Shown here: in pieces, positions 42,287 to 51,335 of the stretch | Layout of the letters: the number at the start of each line of letters is the position of its first letter | Position numbering within the stretch: the stretch's first letter is position 1 | Origin: Sandaracinaceae bacterium | GTDB lineage: Bacteria > Myxococcota_A > Polyangia > Polyangiales > JADJQN01 | DNA: 64,000 bases | Assembly (NCBI GenBank): GCA_016712745.1 | Contig: JADJQN010000003.1 | Location: forward strand, 1,674,001 to 1,738,000 | Reading direction: 5' to 3' | Notes under the pieces: model-generated | What the model was told of the DNA's origin: nothing | Database searches by the model: none | What the model saw: the letters and a program-made list of their open reading frames with translations, nothing else | Made by a program: the position numbers and the translations under genes

Positions 42287-43861
42287 ATGAACACGAATCG
42301 ATACGGCGTTTCAGTGTGGCAAAAGGATGTTCAGCGCACGCGCGCTTACCCGTCGCTCGTACAGGACTTGTCCGCCGACGTCGTAATTGTTGGCGCTGGC
42401 ATCACCGGCCTCACGGCTGCAGCGATCCTCTCGAGTGAGGGAAAGAGCGTCATCGTCATCGAGATGGGCCACGTCGCGCGAGGCGAGTCGGGCAATACAA
42501 GCGCGCATCTGACGGAAGTATTCGACGATCGCTATCACACCATCGCGCGCAACTTCGGGCAGGAGGGTGCGATGCTCGCCGCCGACTCGATGCGTGCTGC
42601 TCTCTCCTTTATCGAGAAGCGGGTGCAGGCAGACGCGATTGACTGCGCCTTCAAGCGTGTTCCGGGCTATCTCTTCTCGGACGACACCGATGACATCGCA
42701 GAGCTTCAGACCGAGCTTACGGCCTTGCTCTCTGTTGGGGTGCACGCCGCATTCGCTGACGGATTCCCGTTGCCGTTTCAGGTCAAGACTGCTCTGCGCA
42801 TCGAGAATCAAGCTCAGTTTCAACCCCTTGCTTATCTCGCTGCACTCGCCCGCTCGGTTACCAACAACGGCGGCAGAATCTTCGAGCAAACACGCGCCAT
42901 CGACTTCGACGACGGAGAGCCCTGCAAGGTAGTTACGGAGCACGGGACGCTGACTGCCAAGCATGTGATCGTCGCCGCGCATGCGCCCGTGTCGAATCGC
43001 GTCGCATTGCTAACAAAGATTGCCGCCTATCGATCGTACGTCACTGCGTGGGAGCTAAAGTCGCCCGTTGCGTCCGGCCTGTACTGGGATACGAAAGACC
43101 CCTACCACTACATCCGCACCTACGAGAGCGGCGACAAAAACTATCTCATCGTGGGTGGTGAAGATCACAAGACCGGCAAAGAGCGGGACACGTTGAGCAG
43201 GTACACAGAGCTTGAGGCGTACACGCGAGCTCGCTTCAGTGTTGGCGAGCTGGTGAGCGCATGGTCCGGGCAGATTCTCGAGTCCGTCGATGGGTTGCCA
43301 TTCATTGGCCTGAACTCCGCATCGGATCACACCTACGTGGCGACCGGTTACGGCGGACAAGGCCTAACGGGTGGAACGATCGCTGGCATGATGCTGTCGA
43401 ACGCGATTCTCGAACGAGCCCAGCCCTGGAAGGATTTGTACGACGCGCGTCGTATCAAGCCAGTGGCGCAGGCGCGTCGTTATGTCTCCGAGAACGTCGA
43501 CTACCCCTCGCATGCGGTCGCCGATCGCTTCGCGCCGGGCGAGGTTACGGACGTGAGCGAGATACCGCGCGGCGAAGGCCGCCTCGTGCGTGCGCATGGT
43601 CACATGCTTGCTATCTACCGCGACCCGGACGACAAGCTGCATGCGCGCTCGGCCGTGTGCACGCACCTCGGCTGCAACGTGAAGTGGAACACGGCGGAAT
43701 CGAGTTGGGATTGTCCGTGTCACGGCGGTCGCTTCGACTGCAAGGGACAAGTGCTCAATGGCCCGCCACTCACTGACCTAAAGGAAATCGACGCCGACAA
43801 AATGCCCGAAGCGAAAGCTGTGAAGGCTGAAAGTCCCGTGGACGCTTCGGAAAAAGCCTGA
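42287..43861 (+). CDS. FAD-dependent oxidoreductase with C-terminal Rieske [2Fe-2S] domain
   Basis: A 524-aa protein. DVVIVGAGITGLTAAAILSSEGKSV (about 31-55) is the FAD-binding GxGxxG motif, SGNTSAHLTEVFDDRY and the late YVATGYGGQGLTGGTIAGMML segment fit the DadA/GlpO-like family. At the C-terminus, VCTHLGCNVKWN and WDCPCHGGRFDCKGQ give the Rieske ligands CxH and CxxH. The enzyme likely oxidises an amine or similar and passes electrons through the cluster. Start at 42,287 avoids an ATG 36 bp upstream inside the divergent gene. It precedes ychF by 42 bp. Confidence 0.85.
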   Translation: MNTNRYGVSVWQKDVQRTRAYPSLVQDLSADVVIVGAGITGLTAAAILSSEGKSVIVIEMGHVARGESGNTSAHLTEVFDDRYHTIARNFGQEGAMLAADSMRAALSFIEKRVQADAIDCAFKRVPGYLFSDDTDDIAELQTELTALLSVGVHAAFADGFPLPFQVKTALRIENQAQFQPLAYLAALARSVTNNGGRIFEQTRAIDFDDGEPCKVVTEHGTLTAKHVIVAAHAPVSNRVALLTKIAAYRSYVTAWELKSPVASGLYWDTKDPYHYIRTYESGDKNYLIVGGEDHKTGKERDTLSRYTELEAYTRARFSVGELVSAWSGQILESVDGLPFIGLNSASDHTYVATGYGGQGLTGGTIAGMMLSNAILERAQPWKDLYDARRIKPVAQARRYVSENVDYPSHAVADRFAPGEVTDVSEIPRGEGRLVRAHGHMLAIYRDPDDKLHARSAVCTHLGCNVKWNTAESSWDCPCHGGRFDCKGQVLNGPPLTDLKEIDADKMPEAKAVKAESPVDASEKA

Positions 43862-43903
43862 GCGCTGGCGTAATTGGCAGAGTCGTTGTAAATCGCCGCC
43901 ACT

Positions 43904-45007
43904 ATGGCGGTTACGTGCGGCATCGTTGGTCTTCCGAACGTCGGTAAATCGACTCTCTTCAACGCTCTCACGCAGGCTGGCGCGGCCTCGGCGAACTATC
44001 CGTTCTGCACGATTGAGCCAAATACCGGTGTAGTGGACGTCTTTGGTGAGCGCCTGCAGAAGCTTGTCGAGATTGTAAAATCCGAGCGCGTGCTGCCGGT
44101 AGCGCAGGAGTTCGTGGATATCGCGGGCCTCGTGCGTGGCGCATCCAAAGGCGAAGGCCTCGGCAATCAGTTTCTCACGCACATTCGCGAGACCGATGCG
44201 ATTATTCAAGTCGTGCGCTGTTTCGAAGACGGCGACATCACGCACGTTGAAGGTGGCGTGAATCCCGAGCGCGATCTCGAAATCATCAGCACGGAGCTTC
44301 TGCTCAAGGATCTGGATGGCGTCGAGAAGGGCCTCGATCGTCATCGCAAGATGGCCAAGACTGGCACGAACAAAGAGGCGTCGGCCCTCGTGGTCATCCT
44401 CGAGAAAGTCTTCGCGGCGCTGAACGACGGCAAGTGGGCGTCCACTGCGGGCCTCTCCGCAGACGAGAAGTTTCAGATCAAGTCATTCGGCCTCATCACG
44501 CTCAAGCCCATGCTTCTCGTCGGCAACATCGGCGAGAACGACATCGCAAAGCCTGAGAGCAATCCGCATTACGCCAAGCTCATCGAGCTCGCGAAGGCGC
44601 GTTCGTGCCCGGTGATTCCGATCTGCTCCAAGCTTGAAGCGGAGATCCAAGAGTTGCCCGCCGAAGAGCGCCCGATGTTTCTCGAAGAGGCAGGCCTCAA
44701 AGAGCCCGGCCTCAACACGCTTATCCGCGCGTCGTTCCGCTTGCTCGGCCTGCAGACCTATTTCACCGCCGGTGTAAAAGAAGTTCGCGCGTGGACCGTT
44801 CCGATCGGCGCGACCGGCCCGCAAGCCGCCGGCGTCATTCACACCGATTTCGAAAAGGGCTTCATCCGTGCGCAAGCCATCTCCTATGATGACTTCATCA
44901 AGCACAAGGGCGAGCAAGGCGCCAAAGAAGCCGGTCGCCTGCGCTCCGAAGGCAAGGAATACATCGTCCAAGACGGCGACGTCATGCACTTCCTCTTCAA
45001 CAACTGA
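43904..45007 (+). CDS. ychF: Redox-regulated ATPase YchF (Obg-family)
   Basis: A 367-aa OBG-family ATPase/GTPase. The P-loop GLPNVGKST is at 9-17, DIAGLVRGASKGEGLGNQFL at about 66-85, and the TGS and C-terminal TGS-like domain (YFTAGVKEVRAWTVPIGATGPQAAGVIHTDFEKGFIRA) at about 285-325. The family binds ribosomes and regulates stress responses. Length matches. The gene ends right at the C-rich island. Confidence 0.95.
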   Translation: MAVTCGIVGLPNVGKSTLFNALTQAGAASANYPFCTIEPNTGVVDVFGERLQKLVEIVKSERVLPVAQEFVDIAGLVRGASKGEGLGNQFLTHIRETDAIIQVVRCFEDGDITHVEGGVNPERDLEIISTELLLKDLDGVEKGLDRHRKMAKTGTNKEASALVVILEKVFAALNDGKWASTAGLSADEKFQIKSFGLITLKPMLLVGNIGENDIAKPESNPHYAKLIELAKARSCPVIPICSKLEAEIQELPAEERPMFLEEAGLKEPGLNTLIRASFRLLGLQTYFTAGVKEVRAWTVPIGATGPQAAGVIHTDFEKGFIRAQAISYDDFIKHKGEQGAKEAGRLRSEGKEYIVQDGDVMHFLFNN

Positions 45008-46242
45008 TTCGCAAGGTCCCTTGTCAACTACGGGCGCTCTCCCGCTAGACAAGTACAGCTCACTACGGCCTCGCCGGGATACCGCCTTCCACCCCCCCTT
45101 CCACCGGCTTTTTCCCATGCGCCCCCCCCACCCCCGGGAGGCGACCGTAAAGGACCTTCACCTTCACGCAGCCAGTGGCCCCCCAGGGCCACCGGCCTGA
45201 ATACGCCACACAGTTGCCTTAGTGGGAAGGTCGCGCGGAGCCTCTAATACCCCAAGTCCCCCGGGCCCCAACCCAACGCTCCCAGGACGGCGGTAACTTG
45301 AGCTCACTTGACCGAAAGGACAACCTCTAAGTCCAACCGAAGATCCATGGCGTTCAACCAATCCTTCGCACGCACGGGCACGGGCCAAGGGGCGCGCCGA
45401 GCGGTCCCGGTCACTCTCGCGCGCCCAAACGTTTGACCCCGACCTGCGGGCCCGCCGCGCCTACTTCAGGGCCCGTCGAAGTCGGTGCGTGTCGGTGGGC
45501 GCCGCACCACGAGCGCTCCCCCTTTCCCCCGGCCCACCCGGCCGGCACACGCAGCCCCCGCCCCTCCCCCCTCTCGTTCGACACGTTCATATGCGAGTTC
45601 GTGCCGCGCGGGGCGTTACCCCCGGGCTGCCCCCGAGGTGGATTCGATTGCGACACTTGTTGGAACGAAGTGCGCGTCGAACACGTACGCGCCCTTTTCG
45701 AGTCCGAAGCTCAAGCGCGATTCGAGCCAATCCGCGCGACGAACGACGAGTCATCGCTAACCGCCTGGGCTACGTCGGGCCGGGCACCCGCACTTTCCTG
45801 GTGGCACGACAGCCGGGACCACCGACACGGATTCGCGGAAGTCGACCGACCGCACTCTACAACTCGGCGTGGCAACAGGGGCCCCTCTGGACTGCTCCGG
45901 TGCCTTCTCCTGCCCCCGGGCGGCGTCCACCACCTTGAAGAGGTAGACTCGGCCTTCCCACGCCCGGAGCAAGATGCGTTCACTCATGCCCCCTAATCAG
46001 CTGGGGTTCAGAATGTTCGGACGTCGGCCTGGCGGAAGTGCTGGCGTGTCGTTCCGGGGTGGCTAGCATGGCTGCCTAGGTCCGGCTGGGTCCCCCAGGC
46101 GGAACATCGTGCAGAACCGTGGGGCGCTTGGTTCCCTTCCGCCCGCGCGCTCTGAACCTGGGCTGTTTTCAGGCGAGCGAAGCCTAGTGTTCCCCAGCCG
46201 AGCATGCAGTTTTTCCCCCCCCTCCCTCCACTCTCAGACGGC
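45008..46242. other. C-rich island without a convincing gene
   Basis: About 1.23 kb between ychF and uspA. The plus strand is strongly C-biased: in the four rows starting 45,061, 45,121, 45,241 and 45,541 I count 114 C and 49 G. Homopolymer C runs of up to eight or nine occur. Candidate stems: CTTGTC/GACAAG with inner CGGG/CCCG (45,020-45,053), GTGGCC-CCCCA-GGGCCAC (about 45,175-45,192), GGTGCG/CGCACC (about 45,484-45,508), GAACC/GGTTC (about 46,115-46,135). Open frames are present (for example 45,433-45,996, plus) but show Pro/Arg/Gly-rich composition with no family resemblance. A large structured RNA transcribed from the minus (G-rich) strand, or a decayed or foreign segment, would each fit. 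Confidence 0.5.
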
Positions 46243-46710
46243 CTAGGCGGCGGTCACCGAGGCGTTCGCGCGATCATGACTGGACACAGTTAGTACGGGG
46301 CATCCGGCGGTGCGTACGACTTTTTCTGCAACGCTGCCGAGCAGCACGCGAGGCAGGCCGCGACGGCCGTGTGTGCCCATGACGATCATGGACGCGTCGA
46401 TAGCTTTCGCGGTCTCGACGATGCAGCTCCACGGCTCGGCGAGCTTCACAGTCCCTTGCACTTTGAGGCCCGTAGCTTTGAGCTTTTCAAGCTCTCTCTT
46501 CATGAGCTCCTCCGAAGCGTTCTGCACTGCGTTCGTGATATCGACGCTCACATCGGCGACTCCGAACCCCGACGGAACGATCGGAATCGACCAGGAATGC
46601 AGCAAATGCAATTCTGCACCTAGCGCGAGCGCAAGCTCCACCGCTTTGGCTTCCGCAACGGCGGCTCCCTCGGAAAAATCTGTCGCAAAGAGGATCTTCT
46701 TTGTTGTCAT
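46243..46710 (-). CDS. uspA: Universal stress protein UspA-family
   Basis: A 155-aa cytoplasmic USP with GGAG site before the ATG. ILFATDFSEGA (6-16) and the ATP-binding pattern GTHGRRGLPRVLLGSVAEKVVRTAGCPVLTV (G-x2-G-x9-G-S/T) near 112-142 are visible. It is encoded directly downstream, in reading order, of a gene-free 213-bp stretch and directly upstream of the C-rich island, on the strand where a minus-strand RNA would be transcribed. Confidence 0.9.
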   Translation of the reverse strand: MTTKKILFATDFSEGAAVAEAKAVELALALGAELHLLHSWSIPIVPSGFGVADVSVDITNAVQNASEELMKRELEKLKATGLKVQGTVKLAEPWSCIVETAKAIDASMIVMGTHGRRGLPRVLLGSVAEKVVRTAGCPVLTVSSHDRANASVTAA

Positions 46711-46923
46711 ACGTGCTCCAGGCTCAGAGGTATGAACCTCGCTTGGTCGCTTCTAGTTCACGAACCGTGCCGTGAACGAATGCGCAAAAATGCTCAATCA
46801 ACGCACACCAAGCTGCGGATTTTGCGCGCCGCGCTGATGTTGCGCGGCTATCGGTAGAGGCAAAGGTCTTCGCGTTGACTGTCGCCTGGCTCCCTACCAG
46901 GCGTGGTAGGGTTTAGCGTTTCC

Positions 46924-47670
46924 ATGAAATGGCTTCTACTTCGAGGGCTCGCGCGCGAGCAGCGGCATTGGGGATCTTTCCCGAAGACGTTCGAATCCAT
47001 CGTTCCCAACGCGAAGACGTTCTGCCTCGACTTGCCGGGCGCGGGAACTGAAATTCACAACGCGTCGCCCCTCGCCGTTCGTCACGTCCTCAAGGACGTG
47101 CGCTCGCGCTTTCAAGCTCTCAGGGGAACCGATGACGAAGCGTGGGGCCTGCTCGCGATCTCGTTCGGCGGAATGGTTGCGCAGCAGTGGGGTGCAGACC
47201 ATCCCGAAGATTTCGAGCGCATCGTGCTCATCAATACGAGCGCGGCCAATCTAAGTGTCCCGTGGAAGCGCCTCGACTACCGTCAGCTTCCCGGCGTGGT
47301 CTCTGCCCTGTTTGAGCGTGATCGCGAAAAACGCGAGCGCAAAATTCTCAGCATGGTCACGCGCTTGGGAAGCGACCTCGACGGACTCGCGAAGGAGTGG
47401 AGCGCCTATCAAATCGATCGGCCGATTCCCCGCATGACAGCGCTGCGTCAGCTCCTGGCCGCGACGCGCTTTCGTGCGCCAAAGAAGATTGCGACCAACG
47501 TTTTGATTCTCTCGGGCGGCGGCGATCCGTTCACCGACCCCTCGTGCCCGCAGCGCCTGGCCGAGCACTACCAAGCGAAGCTCTGTGTGCATCCAAATGG
47601 CGGTCACGATTTATCGATCGACGCGCCGGAATGGATCGCCGAGCAGGTTCGCGATTGGGTAGCTCGCTAA
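46924..47670 (+). CDS. Alpha/beta-hydrolase
   Basis: A 248-aa alpha/beta-hydrolase. LLAISFGGMVAQQW (about 76-89) contains the nucleophile elbow with S at the centre (A-I-S-F-G-G), VLILSGGGDPF at about 195 carries the acid residue and GGHDLSIDAPEW (about 226-237) the catalytic His. No signal peptide, so cytoplasmic. The start at 46,924 is preferred over a GTG 21 bp upstream. Substrate not predictable; the closest look is to small esterases. Confidence 0.8.
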   Translation: MKWLLLRGLAREQRHWGSFPKTFESIVPNAKTFCLDLPGAGTEIHNASPLAVRHVLKDVRSRFQALRGTDDEAWGLLAISFGGMVAQQWGADHPEDFERIVLINTSAANLSVPWKRLDYRQLPGVVSALFERDREKRERKILSMVTRLGSDLDGLAKEWSAYQIDRPIPRMTALRQLLAATRFRAPKKIATNVLILSGGGDPFTDPSCPQRLAEHYQAKLCVHPNGGHDLSIDAPEWIAEQVRDWVAR

Positions 47671-47803
47671 ATTCGCCGCGGCAGGCTCGAGCCGTCGAGC
47701 AAGAAAAAGCCACGCGCGTCATGCCCGATCACGCGCCGGATCAGCGGAATTGCGCGTTGCCTTGACAGGGAAAGGGGGCTCTTCCCACACTCCCTGGCGC
47801 AAC

Positions 47804-50338
47804 GTGGCGAAAAAGAACCTCCTTTTGGTGGATGCCGACCCCCGGAGCCTTCGAGTTCTCGAAGTGAGCCTTCGTAAGGTTGGTTACAGCGTCACGACGG
47901 CCAGTGAGGCATCGACAGCTTTGCGCTTCATCGACGACGCGCGTCCGGACCTTATCGTCTCGGACACCCGCCTCGACGGCATGGACGGCTTCGACTTCGT
48001 GCGTGAGATCAAAAAGCGCGACGACGCGAAAGACATTCCCTTCATCTTCCTGTCGAGCGACATGAGCGTCGAGAGCAAAGTGCGCGGCCTTGAGCTTGGC
48101 ATCTCCGACTACCTCAACAAGCCGATCTACATCAAAGAGATCGTCACGCGCGTCAATCTGCTTTTGTCGCGCCAACAGCACGAGTCGCTTGCCCCGGCTG
48201 GACAAAGCGGCAAGACAAAGTTCACCGGCGCCCTATCCGATCTTGGCCTCGTCGATCTTCTGCAAACCATCGACCTGGGCCGTAAATCAGGCGTGCTCAC
48301 GATGTCGAACGGCCCGATGAACGGCACGATTTACTTTTCCGAAGGCCGCGTTATCGACGCTGAAGTCGGAACGCTAAGAGGTGAGAACGCCGTCTACCGA
48401 TCGCTGCTCTGGTCCGATGGCTCCTTCGAGATCGATTTTCGTCCGGTGCGCCGCGAGGACCGCATTCAAAACTCAACGCAAGCGATCCTCATGGAAGGCA
48501 TGCGGCGCGTTGACGAGTGGAGCTCGCTGCTCGAGCAGATCCCAAGCCTGCACACCGTTTGCGAAGTCGTTGAAGAAGAGTTCTACGCGCGCCTCGCCGA
48601 CATCCCCGACGAGATGAACGACGTCCTCAAGCACGTGGATGGCAAGCGCAGTCTCACGGAAGTCGTCGCCTCGGTGGATGGCGACGACCTAGCGGTCCTC
48701 GCGAGCATTTCCAAGCTCTACTTCGACGGCCTCATCAAGCCGTCAGCCAGCCAGCTGAGCTCGTCCGGCCTTGTCGAATCGGCGATGGAAACGCCCTCCG
48801 CCGGACACTTAGCAGAGCGGTCCACGGACTCGGATCGTGACTCCGCTGACGCACTACCCGTGCGTACGGGGGACACTGTGCCGTTCCGTGCCACGGCACA
48901 GCCAACTCAACCCATTGATACTGTAGAAGAAAAGACACTTAAGGGCGTGGGAATACCCTTTGCAACAGCTGCTAGTTTAGTTCCCCCGGCCGCTGTGGTT
49001 CGGGTGGGCGATGTCCAAGATTCGTTGCAGGCTGCACAGCCCGATTCAAAAAAAGAGACTTCCGAGAACGACTCACCAGACGAGTCCGATTCATCTGAGA
49101 CAGACAGCGAGGATCCCATGTCGAAGAAGGGCAAGCGGAAAAAGCAGGCGTCGATGGCTCCCGAGGCGCTAAGCCAGGGCAGTCTCGAGAACAACATCAT
49201 CCGCTTCCCACAGAAGTCGGCCCACGTCGTGACGCAGGGGCAGGTTGCGGTGGGCGATAACGTTTCGAGCTCGCCGGTCGAAGCGCCCCGGTCCGAGCCG
49301 CCGCCCTCGCAGCGTCCGAGTGGCATTGAGTCGACAGGCAAGAAGAACAAGAAGAAGCGCCGTGAGGAATCAGACTCCGACACCTCGCAGATTACGCAGA
49401 AGCGAAAGCCCGAGGATGACGCGGACGCAGCGAAGACCGAAGTCACCAAGGTCGACGCCACGAACGCTGACGCAAAGAAGGAAGATGACGGCACACCGAA
49501 GGAAGTTACGACCGGCTCGCACGCCGCCATTATCACGGGCGAGCACAAGGCCATGGCGGATGAGTTCTTCCGCTCCGAGGCGTACAACGCCGCGCAGAAT
49601 ATCGCGCCGCCGGAGACGTGGGACGACCTTGATGACACCGAAGTGCTTCCCCATCAGCGTCGTGGTTTGTACGCGACGATTGCGATCGGCCTCGCAGCAG
49701 CCGCCGTGATCATTGGTATCTACGGCTATAACCACTGGGTCATGCCCGAAGCGGAGACGCTCGGACAGCATGCAACCACCGAGCTTCCGCAACCGATCGC
49801 GGCAGGTTCGACTGCTGCTACAGCTGCGGCGACCCCGACACCCGCGGAAGCACCCGCAGCAGCGGCGCCTGTCGCTGCCGCATCGACCGCGACCGCGCCT
49901 GAAGCGGCCGCCGTCACCCCGACCACCGCCGCGCCAACCGCCGCCACCCCCGTTGAGCCCATCGCGGCAGCACCGGCTGCCGCCGCGCCTGCCGCGCCAG
50001 TGGCTGGTGATTACGCCGCAGCTCTCGCGGCCGCCAAGCGCGCACGCGGCCGCCGCCAGGTGGACGGCTACTTGGCAGCGATCGCGATCAACCCGGCCGG
50101 CAGCGAAGCACTTAGCGGCCTTGGTTTTATCTACTTGAACCGCGGCGACAATCGGCAAGCGGCAGACCTGGCCGCGCGCGCGGTCGCGGCCGACCCGACA
50201 AACTCGGAAGGCTGGATCACGCTCGGCGCGGCTCGTCAGGGCTTGCACGATGTCACCGGCGCGCGCGAGGCATATCGCGCCTGCGTCGAACGCGGCACCG
50301 GTCGCTACGTCAACGACTGCCGTCAGATGAGTCGCTGA
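47804..50338 (+). CDS. Response-regulator receiver with PATAN (DUF4388) domain, membrane span and TPR-like C-terminus
   Basis: An 844-aa protein. The receiver domain (about 3-125) carries LLLVDADP, the phospho-acceptor in LIVSDTRLDGMDG and FLSSDMSVESKVRGLELGISDYLNKPIYIKE. The PATAN/DUF4388 domain follows (FTGALSDLGLVDLLQTIDLGRKSGVLTM, about 147-260). The centre is long, Asp/Ser/Lys-rich and disordered, then RGLYATIAIGLAAAAVIIGIYGYNH is a membrane helix (about 625-650), an Ala/Pro-rich linker, and a TPR-like tail (AIAINPAGSEALSGLGFIYLNRGDNRQAADLAARAV, about 765-800). PATAN domains occur in Myxococcota gliding/signalling proteins. GTG 47,804 is used as start; an ATG 54 bp upstream lacks a ribosome site. 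Confidence 0.85.
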   Translation: MAKKNLLLVDADPRSLRVLEVSLRKVGYSVTTASEASTALRFIDDARPDLIVSDTRLDGMDGFDFVREIKKRDDAKDIPFIFLSSDMSVESKVRGLELGISDYLNKPIYIKEIVTRVNLLLSRQQHESLAPAGQSGKTKFTGALSDLGLVDLLQTIDLGRKSGVLTMSNGPMNGTIYFSEGRVIDAEVGTLRGENAVYRSLLWSDGSFEIDFRPVRREDRIQNSTQAILMEGMRRVDEWSSLLEQIPSLHTVCEVVEEEFYARLADIPDEMNDVLKHVDGKRSLTEVVASVDGDDLAVLASISKLYFDGLIKPSASQLSSSGLVESAMETPSAGHLAERSTDSDRDSADALPVRTGDTVPFRATAQPTQPIDTVEEKTLKGVGIPFATAASLVPPAAVVRVGDVQDSLQAAQPDSKKETSENDSPDESDSSETDSEDPMSKKGKRKKQASMAPEALSQGSLENNIIRFPQKSAHVVTQGQVAVGDNVSSSPVEAPRSEPPPSQRPSGIESTGKKNKKKRREESDSDTSQITQKRKPEDDADAAKTEVTKVDATNADAKKEDDGTPKEVTTGSHAAIITGEHKAMADEFFRSEAYNAAQNIAPPETWDDLDDTEVLPHQRRGLYATIAIGLAAAAVIIGIYGYNHWVMPEAETLGQHATTELPQPIAAGSTAATAAATPTPAEAPAAAAPVAAASTATAPEAAAVTPTTAAPTAATPVEPIAAAPAAAAPAAPVAGDYAAALAAAKRARGRRQVDGYLAAIAINPAGSEALSGLGFIYLNRGDNRQAADLAARAVAADPTNSEGWITLGAARQGLHDVTGAREAYRACVERGTGRYVNDCRQMSR

Positions 50339-50363
50339 CGAGGGGCGGCACGGGCCGCCCAAC

Positions 50364-50420
50364 GGAAATGGGGACGTTCCTCATTTCCCGCGGCGGGAAA
50401 TGAGGAACGTCCCCATTTCC
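50364..50420. repeat. Perfect 57-bp palindrome (REP-like)
   Basis: GGAAATGGGGACGTTCCTCA continues to CCCGC, then a single G, then the exact reverse complement: two 28-bp arms around one base. Perfect arms of this size do not arise by chance. The core GGAAATGGGGACGTTCCTCATTTCC resembles REP-type sequences that RAYT transposases handle. It lies between the receiver-PATAN gene and the crotonase gene, 25 bp after the first stops. As RNA it would form a stable hairpin. Confidence 0.9.
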
Positions 50421-50489
50421 GCCTGCGGTCCCATCGTCGTTGCCGCGACTTCATCGCAATGCGTTGGCGCTCTGTGGTAAATCGCGCCC

Positions 50490-51290
50490 ATGAAGACGAT
50501 GCGACGCGGATTGGTGACCTATTTCTGTGATGAGCATGGCGTAGCCCGGATCGAGCTTACCAACGCGCCAGCCAACGCTTATAGCCACGAGATGATGTGT
50601 GACCTCGATGACGCGATTCTAGAAGCGCGCTTCGACGAGAAGGCACAAGTAATTGTGTTGTCGGGCCAAGGCGAAAAGTTTTTCTGCGCTGGCGCCGACA
50701 TCGGGATGCTTCAGCGCGTCACGCCAGACTTCAAATACAATTTTTGTCTGCATGCCAACGAGACGCTTCTCCGCTTGGAACACACTCCCAAGCTCGTGAT
50801 AGCAGCCTTGCTCGGACACGCCGTCGGCGGCGGCCTTGAAATCGCAATGGCAGCCGACCTTCGCATTGCTGCCCGCAACAGCGGCAAGACTGGCTTGCCC
50901 GAAGTTGCGCTGGGCGTTCTTCCTGGAACGGGCGGCACGCAGCGTCTCTCGCGCATTCTCGGCAAGGGTCGCGCGATCGAGTTGATGGTTGAAGGAAGGC
51001 TCTTCGACTACGACGAAGCGCAACGCATGGGCCTTGTGAATCAAGTCTGGGACAAAGACGGTTTCATGGACGCCGTCTATGCCTACGCGCGAAAGCTCTG
51101 CGCACCGGCGAGCGCAAGTTTGTCAGTCGGTCTTATCAAGCGCGCTGTGCAATCGGGATCGGAGATTCCGCTGGAACAGGGCCTCGCGCTTGAGCGCGAG
51201 CTTCAGCAGAGACTCTTTCAGAGCGCAGACGCCAAAGAAGGCATTCAAGCCCACAACGAGAAGCGTAAAAGCACATTTACGGGCCAGTAA
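50490..51290 (+). CDS. Enoyl-CoA hydratase/isomerase (crotonase) family
   Basis: A 266-aa crotonase. KFFCAGADIGML (about 63-74) and HAVGGGLEIAMAADLRIAARNSGKTGLPEVALGVLPGTGGTQRLSRILG (about 110-155) form the oxyanion hole and active-site Glu region. Catalyses hydration of trans-2-enoyl-CoA in beta-oxidation, unless it is one of the related activities. Its ATG at 50,490 is 69 bp beyond the palindrome, and the thiolase starts 45 bp after its end, so the two are likely one operon. Confidence 0.88.
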   Translation: MKTMRRGLVTYFCDEHGVARIELTNAPANAYSHEMMCDLDDAILEARFDEKAQVIVLSGQGEKFFCAGADIGMLQRVTPDFKYNFCLHANETLLRLEHTPKLVIAALLGHAVGGGLEIAMAADLRIAARNSGKTGLPEVALGVLPGTGGTQRLSRILGKGRAIELMVEGRLFDYDEAQRMGLVNQVWDKDGFMDAVYAYARKLCAPASASLSVGLIKRAVQSGSEIPLEQGLALERELQQRLFQSADAKEGIQAHNEKRKSTFTGQ

Positions 51291-51335
51291 TCGTCCGATT
51301 GCCCGATTGGGGTCTCATCTCTATGCTCCGCGCGC

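Noticed and set aside
45757..45987. Minus-strand open frame beginning MSERILLRAWEGRVYLF
   Set aside because: Short and without ribosome site; the rest is low-complexity. Not convincing as a gene.
45433..45996. Long plus-strand open frame inside the C-rich island
   Set aside because: Pro/Arg/His-rich, no ribosome site, no domain pattern; open frames are expected in C-rich DNA.
45008..46242. Known structured RNAs (RNase P, tmRNA, group II intron) in the C-rich island
   Set aside because: A GGAAAGTGCGGG string resembles the RNase P P4 region but differs from its consensus; the tmRNA start and end and intron domain V motifs were not seen.
49370..50362. 330-aa minus-strand frame
   Set aside because: Antisense of the Ala/Pro linker of the receiver-PATAN gene; Arg/Gly/Cys-rich chance frame.
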